Assembly: GCA_910576345.1 (NCBI GenBank)
Contig: CAJTIT010000005.1
Location: forward strand, 1 to 64,000
Direction: 5' to 3'
From: Erysipelotrichales bacterium
GTDB lineage: Bacteria > Bacillota_I > Bacilli_A > Erysipelotrichales > Erysipelotrichaceae
DNA length: 64,000 bases
Below, one piece after another: positions 56,083 to 61,008 of this stretch (positions within the stretch are counted from its first letter, which is position 1; each line of letters starts with the position of its first letter). The notes below the pieces were generated by a model. That model did not search any database and was not told the origin of the DNA. It worked only from the letters and a program-made list of their open reading frames with translations. Made by a program: the position numbers and the translations under genes.

Positions 56083-56498
56083 ATGGGAAGATATTAGTTG
56101 CTGAATTTACAGAAAAAGAAGAACATCTTTTTAATCAGCTAGTAGAATGGCTGTCAAACACTTTGTGTACTGCACCTGTTTCTCTAGGTAAGAAATATGA
56201 CGGTTTAGATATAAATTGTTTTACTCGCACTGTCACCGACGACAAGGGAGATAAAATACATCTAACCGCTAAAGAATTTGACCTGTTATATTTCCTTTCC
56301 AGCCACAAAGGACAGGTGTTTACAAAAGAACAGATATATGAAAAAGTATGGGGTTATGACAATGCACCAGACGCAAGCAATCTTTCCTCGTTCATCAGAA
56401 AGCTAAGACTGAAAATTGAACCACACCCAGACAGTCCACGATATATCATCACTGTCTGGGGTGTGGGATATAAATTCAGCGGAGAAGAAAAACCGTAG
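56083..56498 (+). CDS. Response-regulator-like winged-helix protein, copy B (needs -1 frameshift)
   Basis: The zero frame from ATG 56083 is M-G-R-Y-stop; a -1 shift after the third codon gives MGRILVAEFTEKEEHLFNQ and 135 codons in total to the stop, the same as copy A. The C-terminal winged helix is nearly identical to copy A, whereas residues 30-65 differ strongly. The heptamer here is GGGAAGA, not a canonical slippery site. An AGGTG ribosome binding site precedes the ATG. As with copy A, the choice between recoding, internal start and pseudogene is open. Confidence 0.5.
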
Positions 56499-56538
56499 CT
56501 GTATTTCACAATTCATTGTGATCTGCACGCTACGGTTT
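56259..56538 (+). repeat. Direct repeat, right copy
   Basis: Counterpart of 52991-53271, including the terminator hairpin. Recombination between the two would delete the GntR/ABC block. Confidence 0.8.
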
Positions 56539-56540
56539 TA
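56492..56540. terminator. Bidirectional terminator between copy B and the repressor gene
   Basis: Same ACCGTAGC/GCTACGGT stem as after copy A, with TTTT on the plus strand and the stop of the minus-strand repressor gene at its right edge. Confidence 0.7.
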
Positions 56541-56906
56541 TTTGTCCTCATTTAACTTTGCTTCAAACATTTTTACGGTTCGCATGGAAGTTTTGGTTGC
56601 TTTCAAAACATCTACCAGCACACGGATTTCATATTCGTTACAATCTTCCAGTATCTCCCTTGCTTCTTTCTCAAAGACAGGCTTTGAAGCTAAAACTGTA
56701 TCACATAGTAATTCGTCAACTGATACCGTCAAGGTATTGGCAATAGCAACCAGAGTTGTTAAACTGACTGATGTATTACCAGTTTCTATATTGCTTACAT
56801 GCTGTGGAGTAACACCTATTCTGTCAGCAACAGTTTCTTGAGTGAGGTTCTTTTTAATTCTGGCAATCTTAATTCTCTTGCCGATAGCTTTATAGTCAAG
56901 CTCCAT
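56538..56906 (-). CDS. XRE-family repressor (Orf9-like)
   Basis: A 122-residue protein on the minus strand with an N-terminal helix-turn-helix (RIKIARIKKNLTQETVADRIGVTPQHVSNIETGNTSVSL) and a helical C-terminal half. Tn916 encodes a repressor-like Orf9 in the same place and orientation, opposite to the surrounding genes. It probably regulates itself and the downstream orf7-orf8 region. An AAAGGAGTG site precedes its ATG. Confidence 0.82.
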   Translation of the reverse strand: MELDYKAIGKRIKIARIKKNLTQETVADRIGVTPQHVSNIETGNTSVSLTTLVAIANTLTVSVDELLCDTVLASKPVFEKEAREILEDCNEYEIRVLVDVLKATKTSMRTVKMFEAKLNEDK

Positions 56907-57062
56907 GTAACTGACACACTCCTTTCAAAAAATCTATTCTTATACATTGTAACCTTTGCAAAAATGCTTTATAATGGACTAATAAAGGTATCTATTCCAA
57001 CGGTTATAGTTTTATTCAATTTTGATAGAATATACATCTTAGAAAAGAGGTGCATTAAAGAT

Positions 57063-57287
57063 ATGATGAAATTCAGTAAAAGGGACAGCAAAAAAATGAT
57101 TAAAGAAATGGCTCGTCTGTACGGGCTTTCTGTTTCAGAAGTCCGTGAGCAGATACAGGATAAAATCATAGCGGTAATGGACAGTGACGACCCAGACCAG
57201 CAGGCAGAGTTTAAGCGTATGTTTGGCAACCGTACCCCTACCCCAGAGGAATTTATCTGCACTGCCAGCAGACAGCTAAAATTTTAA
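57063..57287 (+). CDS. Small ICE protein, paralog B (function unknown)
   Basis: A 74-residue protein, MMKFSKRDSKKMIKEMARLYGLSVSEVREQIQDKI and then FKRMFGNRTPTPEEFICTASRQLKF. It is related to the protein encoded at 50248. The ATG follows AAAAGAGGTGC. It is divergent from the XRE repressor gene across a 156-base spacer that likely holds both promoters. Function is unknown; position suggests regulation. Confidence 0.68.
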   Translation: MMKFSKRDSKKMIKEMARLYGLSVSEVREQIQDKIIAVMDSDDPDQQAEFKRMFGNRTPTPEEFICTASRQLKF

Positions 57288-57306
57288 AGATTTAGGAGTG
57301 GTTATT

Positions 57307-57672
57307 ATGGTTCAAGCGGAGAAGCAAAAGAAAGTGTTTCTGTCACTGTGCGGACAGCGTGACTATGACCTGCTTACAGGCAAGGAAGCTATGACACAAG
57401 CTGATTTTGAGCGTATCACTTATATCACAACCGCTCTTGGCTATTCTTCCTGCACACAGGAATTGATTAGTGAGCATTTAGAGCTGGCTTGCAAGGAAGC
57501 GGAACGCACAGACAGGGAGTTTGATATTTTGAAAGACTACCCAGAATATTTTAAAGATGAAAATGTCTATGAACAGATTGACGAATGGATAGAGGACTTC
57601 ATCAGTCAAGCACCGCCAGCAAAGCGGGACGAGATACGCCAGCTTATCAAAGAAAATACAGAGATTATCTGA
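57307..57672 (+). CDS. Hypothetical ICE protein (121 residues)
   Basis: An acidic, mostly helical protein beginning MVQAEKQKKVFLSLCGQRDYDLL and containing FDILKDYPEYFKDENVYEQIDEWIEDFISQ. I do not recognize a family. It lies 19 bases after the small paralog gene with a TTAGGAGTG site and is followed by a terminator, so the two form a short operon. Similar proteins occur at this place in Tn916-like elements. Confidence 0.65.
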   Translation: MVQAEKQKKVFLSLCGQRDYDLLTGKEAMTQADFERITYITTALGYSSCTQELISEHLELACKEAERTDREFDILKDYPEYFKDENVYEQIDEWIEDFISQAPPAKRDEIRQLIKENTEII

Positions 57673-57678
57673 TACACA

Positions 57679-57724
57679 GGTTATCGCAACCACGGCATTT
57701 CTGCTGGGTGTGATAGCCTTTTTT
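57679..57724 (+). terminator. Terminator upstream of orf7 region
   Basis: A stem of about 10 bp including G-U pairs (GGTTATCGCA with TGTGATAGCC) followed by six T. Confidence 0.75.
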
Positions 57725-58111
57725 CATTCCTGCTAAAAAACAGGGATTTGGACGGAATTAGGACGGATTTATCTTTTATGCTTATCTTGTTGAAATTTGC
57801 CTTATTCTGGCAAGGCGGTTTCTTCACGGGAGGATTGCGAATGGCAGGAGTGCATAAAAGAAAATCATCAAAAAAATTTTAATCCATGTTAAGGGAGTTT
57901 ACAGCTATTTCCGTGTAGAATTTCCTCACTATCTGTCGATTATATTCATTAAAGCTCAACGAGGTTATCACAACTTCTTGGGCTTTTTTGCTTTTTCTGG
58001 ATTTCTTTTTCAAACTTTGCCAGCTCGTACCCTCTCATTTGTATTAATGACGGAAAGGGGGAAGGAGCGGTTACAATCACCACCTTTTGACAAACGAAAG
58101 GAGGTGAAAAC
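57725..58111 (+). other. Noncoding interval before orf7
   Basis: No substantial gene. A 13-codon frame (MAGVHKRKSSKKF, 57841-57882) is preceded at some distance by GGGAGG and could be a leader peptide. The interval ends in the strong AAAGGAGGTG site of orf7. Confidence 0.45.
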
Positions 58112-58540
58112 ATGAACAGACCCACTTCTCCAGAAGATGTCCAGAAAGTCTTTGACTGTTACTGCAAGAAGATTTTGAAGAATGAAGCTATCAACATTCA
58201 GAAGCATTACTAGCATTTGAATGACGTACAGGTTTCCTTTTCAGAACTCACGCCAGAACAGCTTGCGGAGCTTGCCACTTATGATGATTATTCCACGAAC
58301 TATGACCTTTACAAAGTCATGGGCTACGACGTGAAAATCAAGAATGAGCTGTTGAGTGAAGCATTGCAGGAACTTTCTGAGGAAGAACGCTTTATCTTGT
58401 TGCTCTACGGTTTAGGCTTCAATGACGGCGAGATTGCCGACCTGCTGAAAATTGTACGCCGTACAGTGAACTATAAGCGTCAAAGAGGATTTGAAAAAGT
58501 CAGAAAAAGAATGGAGGAAAAACAGCATGAAGAAGAATAA
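58112..58540 (+). pseudogene. orf7 (sigma-70-like regulator) with in-frame amber codon
   Basis: The frame starts MNRPTSPEDVQKVFDCYCKKILKNEA after AAAGGAGGTG and, apart from TAG at 58211-58213 (codon 34, between KHY and HLND), runs for 142 codons with a sigma region 4-type helix-turn-helix (LSEEERFILLLYGLGFNDGEIADLLKIVRRTVNYKRQRGFEKVRKR). It corresponds to Tn916 Orf7, an activator-like protein of the transfer genes. The TAG may have arisen from TGG or another single-step neighbour. A TTG at 58217 could restart but has no good site. Confidence 0.82.
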
Positions 58541-58775
58541 AGCGGTACATAAAGGCAACGGCTTACTGCCTTACCCTGTTATCGTTTCAGCTTCGCAGGG
58601 CGATATTCTGGCTATGAATGTTGTGTTGTCCCATTATGAGCCTTATATTGCCCGCTTGTCCATGCGAACAAGCATTGACGAATACGGCAATCCTCATACC
58701 ACCGTTGACGAGGATATGCGTAGCCGTCTGGAAGCAAAGCTGATTGAGCAGGTGCTTAATTTCAAAGTAGCGTAA
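58527..58775 (+). CDS. Orf8-like helix-turn-helix protein
   Basis: An 82-residue protein similar to Tn916 Orf8: LLPYPVIVSASQGDILAMNVVLSHYEPYIARLSMR, then DEDMRSRLEAKLIEQVLNFKVA, a pattern shared by small conjugative transposon proteins with a partial sigma-2-like fold. It overlaps the end of orf7 by 14 bases and is translationally coupled to it, so the amber codon in orf7 may reduce its synthesis too. An ATGGAGGAAA site precedes the ATG. Confidence 0.8.
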   Translation: MKKNKAVHKGNGLLPYPVIVSASQGDILAMNVVLSHYEPYIARLSMRTSIDEYGNPHTTVDEDMRSRLEAKLIEQVLNFKVA

Positions 58776-59183
58776 AGTTACGTCCCATTACAGAGCGACG
58801 CATTACCCCCTTTCCTGCGTCCTCTCTGGGATTTATACATCTTTCAAAGTCTATATATCTTTGTATTTATATGGGCTTTGACAGGCGTATAAACAGCCGT
58901 TGTTGTTCTTTGACAAGTGAATAAAGCAGACAGATACGTTTGTGATACAGCGAGCCACGGGGACTGTACGCCATGACCTTTCCAAAAGAGAGCGAGCGAC
59001 CCATGCAGTGATCCGAGAGCGACCGTTGGAAAAGTCGCTTTGCCACGACCTGTATTCACAGGATAATGATACGTCCCAGAGGTGGTTTTGCTCATAGGAA
59101 TGAGATTGGTTGAGATACCAGCGGAGCTTTTCCAGAGCCGTCTGTCTGCTTCCATAAGACACACAGTAAAGGGGGTGCATATT
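58776..59183 (+). other. Noncoding region upstream of xis
   Basis: No convincing gene on either strand. It contains several short GC-rich pieces (for example TACGTCCCATTACAGAGCG and GATACGTCCCAGAGGTGG, sharing TACGTCCCA) that could be regulatory or RNA-forming. It ends in GGGGGTG before the xis ATG. In Tn916 the matching interval also separates orf8 from xis. Confidence 0.45.
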
Positions 59184-59387
59184 ATGAACAATACTGATGT
59201 GCCTATCTGGGAGAAGTACACGCTGACGATTGAGGAAGCGTCAAAATACTTCCGTATCGGGGAAAAGAAATTGCGTAAGCTGGCAGAGGAAAATCTCGAC
59301 GCTGGCTGGGTGATTGTCAACGGAAACCGTGTACAGATTAAGCGAAAACAGTTTGAAAAAATCATTGATACATTGGACGAAATCTAA
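59184..59387 (+). CDS. xis: Excisionase Xis
   Basis: A 67-residue winged-helix excisionase nearly identical in layout to Tn916 Xis: [37 protein letters not shown], then [23 protein letters not shown]. It binds near the element ends and steers integrase towards excision. The ATG at 59184 follows GGGGGTG. It is 79 bases ahead of int, in the same order as Tn916. Confidence 0.93.
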   Translation: MNNTDVPIWEKYTLTIEEASKYFRIGEKKLRKLAEENLDAGWVIVNGNRVQIKRKQFEKIIDTLDEI

Positions 59388-59466
59388 TGTCAGCGAGCCG
59401 TAGGTATGGTATAATAAAGTATAGCGTATCAACGGCTCATTCCTTGACGGAAAGGAGCTTCGCACT

Positions 59467-60663
59467 ATGTCTAATGTAAAGAGAAAAGACAGCAAGGGAC
59501 GCAATTTACGACTTGGAGAGAGCCAGAGAAAAGACGGAAGATACGTTTACAAATATACCGATATGTACGGGCAACCACAGTTTGTCTATGCTTGGAAACT
59601 TGTTCCGACAGACAAGACACCCGCTGGGAAACGTGAAGATTTGTCATTGAGGGAAAAGCAGAAAAAGATTAAGAAAGACCTCGACGACGGTATCAATACC
59701 ATAGGCGGGAAAATGACAGTCTGCCAGCTCTACGCAAAGAAGAACAGCCAGAGAAAGAATGTGAAACGCAACACAGAAAAAGGTCGCCAGTATCTTATGA
59801 AAATTCTGGAAAACGACCCGCTGGGTGCAAGGAGCATTGATACGGTGAAGCTATCGGACGGTAAGGAATGGGCTATGCGAATGTATGAGAATGGCTTTTC
59901 CTACAAGACGATTAGCAACTACAAGCGTTCTCTGAAAGCGTCATTCTATATGGCGATTGAGGACGACTGTATCAGAAAAAATCCTTTTAACTTCAAATTG
60001 AGTGATGTTCTGGAAGATAATTCAGAGCCTAAAGTCATTCTCACGCCAGAGCAGGAAGAAAAAATGCTTGCCTTTATGGAACAGGACAAGACGTACAGCA
60101 AGTATTATGATGAAGTGGTTATTCTTCTGGAAACGGGGCTTCGTATTTCTGAATTTTGTGGTCTGACAGTCCATATTGATATGGCGAACCGTATCATCAA
60201 TGTAGACCACCAGCTATTGAAAGATAGCGAAATTGGCTACTATGTTGAAACGCCTAAGACCAAAAAAGGAGAACGTCAGCTTCCAATGACAGAAAGAGCT
60301 TATCAAGCCTTTAAGCGAGTGTTACAGAACAGAGGAAAGGCAGAGCCTATCATCATAGGCGGTTACAGCAATTTCCTGTTCCTAAACCAAAAGGGCTTCC
60401 CTAAAGTGGCTGGAAACTATGAAAGTATGTTGCGTGGGCTTGTGAAGAAATACAACAAGACACATAAAGACCAGCTACCAAACATCACACCACACTCATT
60501 CAGACATACCTACTGCACGAACATGGCAAACAAAGGAATGAACCCGAACACCCTGCAATACATCATGGGACACTCAAACATCACCATGACATTAGGGTAC
60601 TACGCACACGGTACTTTCAATTCAGCGAAAGCAGAACTTGAAAGACTGGCTCTTGCTTCTTAA
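59467..60663 (+). CDS. int: Tyrosine integrase Int (Tn916 family)
   Basis: A 398-residue tyrosine recombinase. The N-terminal arm-binding domain (RKDSKGRNLRLGESQRKDGRY, YKYTDMYGQPQFVYAWKL) is that of Tn916 Int. The core-binding domain follows, and the catalytic residues are visible: Arg in ETGLRISEFCGL, HxxR in TPHSFRHTYCTNMANKG, His in IMGHSNITMT and the Tyr nucleophile in LGYYAHG. A TATAAT-containing stretch and a GAGCCGT/ACGGCTC hairpin lie between xis and int, and an AAAGGAG site before the ATG. It inserts the element between T and A tracts, consistent with the junctions seen here. Confidence 0.96.
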   Translation: MSNVKRKDSKGRNLRLGESQRKDGRYVYKYTDMYGQPQFVYAWKLVPTDKTPAGKREDLSLREKQKKIKKDLDDGINTIGGKMTVCQLYAKKNSQRKNVKRNTEKGRQYLMKILENDPLGARSIDTVKLSDGKEWAMRMYENGFSYKTISNYKRSLKASFYMAIEDDCIRKNPFNFKLSDVLEDNSEPKVILTPEQEEKMLAFMEQDKTYSKYYDEVVILLETGLRISEFCGLTVHIDMANRIINVDHQLLKDSEIGYYVETPKTKKGERQLPMTERAYQAFKRVLQNRGKAEPIIIGGYSNFLFLNQKGFPKVAGNYESMLRGLVKKYNKTHKDQLPNITPHSFRHTYCTNMANKGMNPNTLQYIMGHSNITMTLGYYAHGTFNSAKAELERLALAS

Positions 60664-60833
60664 ATCGGTGATTGTACTACTCATTTACTACTTTTGGTTG
60701 CATTTTCATGCTGGTAAATGCCAGCTTATGCAGAGTATCTTCCAAAAGGAAAATGCCGATAAAGCCCTAAAATACAGGCTATACCGACATTTACCAGCTT
60801 ATGAAAAGATAATCAGAAATTTAGTAAGTTTTT
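60664..60833 (+). other. ICE right end with Int arm-type repeats
   Basis: Directly after int are two TACTAC-based repeats (TGTACTACTCA and TTTACTACTTT, about 60673-60693), similar to the tandem TTACTACGATT pair at the left end. Farther on, GCTGGTAAATG and its inverse CATTTACCAGC (near 60710 and 60790) could be Xis or Int sites. There is no gene. Confidence 0.55.
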
Positions 60834-60844
60834 GATTTTAAAAA
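60829..60844 (+). other. Right ICE junction (attR)
   Basis: TTTTT, six coupling bases GATTTT and AAAAA. The A tract belongs to the host and continues into the GH89 upstream region. Confidence 0.7.
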
Positions 60845-60909
60845 GCTACTCTTTTATCATCGTAATATCAACTTGTTTTCATAGAGATAAAGTATCATTC
60901 TTGTTTCAA

Positions 60910-60963
60910 TAACAAAATATTGCTAATAAAAACAATATTTTGTTACTGTTTTTCTGCTATGAT
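60910..60963 (+). promoter_or_regulatory. GH89 promoter with paired boxes and 13-bp inverted repeat
   Basis: CAAAATATTG at 60913 and CAATATTTTG at 60933 (20 bp apart) precede an extended -10, TGCTATGAT (hexamer TATGAT at 60958), by 25 bp from the second box. This is the same geometry as the GH84 and GH2 promoters, with somewhat different boxes. The boxes also form a perfect inverted repeat TAACAAAATATTG/CAATATTTTGTTA. No -35 hexamer is at the right distance. Confidence 0.6.
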
Positions 60964-61008
60964 AGGTGGGACTAGATTTGTTGAAACAAAAAGAGGAGGA
61001 TGACTTCA

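Larger units (their letters stand above)
20898..60833 (+). mobile_element. Tn916-family integrative conjugative element (about 39.9 kb, with nested insertion)
   Basis: Gene content and order match Tn916: orf23/orf22 (DUF961), orf21 (FtsK-type), orf20 (relaxase) with an oriT hairpin, ardA, orf17, orf16, orf15, orf14, orf13, then cargo, a minus-strand repressor, orf7, orf8, xis and int at the right end. The ends are set by TTTTT-CTATAT-AAAAA at 20887-20902 and TTTTT-GATTTT-AAAAA at 60829-60844. Tn916 integrates between T and A tracts separated by a six-base coupling sequence, and these two sites fit that rule. Differences from Tn916 are an N-terminal adhesin gene, no tet(M), several cargo blocks and a 10.6-kb element inside orf16. 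Exact edges within the coupling bases are uncertain by six bases. Confidence 0.85.

Noticed and set aside
47035-58213. Reassignment of TAG to a sense codon
   Set aside because: Intact genes such as hrcA and dnaJ end with TAG at the expected family length, so TAG is a normal stop in this organism; two point mutations are simpler.
59082-59387. Longer xis frame beginning at 59082
   Set aside because: The extra N-terminal residues have no counterpart in Tn916 Xis, and the GGGGGTG site fits the ATG at 59184.
60910-60945. Inverted repeat before GH89 as a Rho-independent terminator
   Set aside because: The stem is almost pure A/T, there is no gene just upstream that needs ending, and an extended -10 follows at the spacing seen in two sister promoters.
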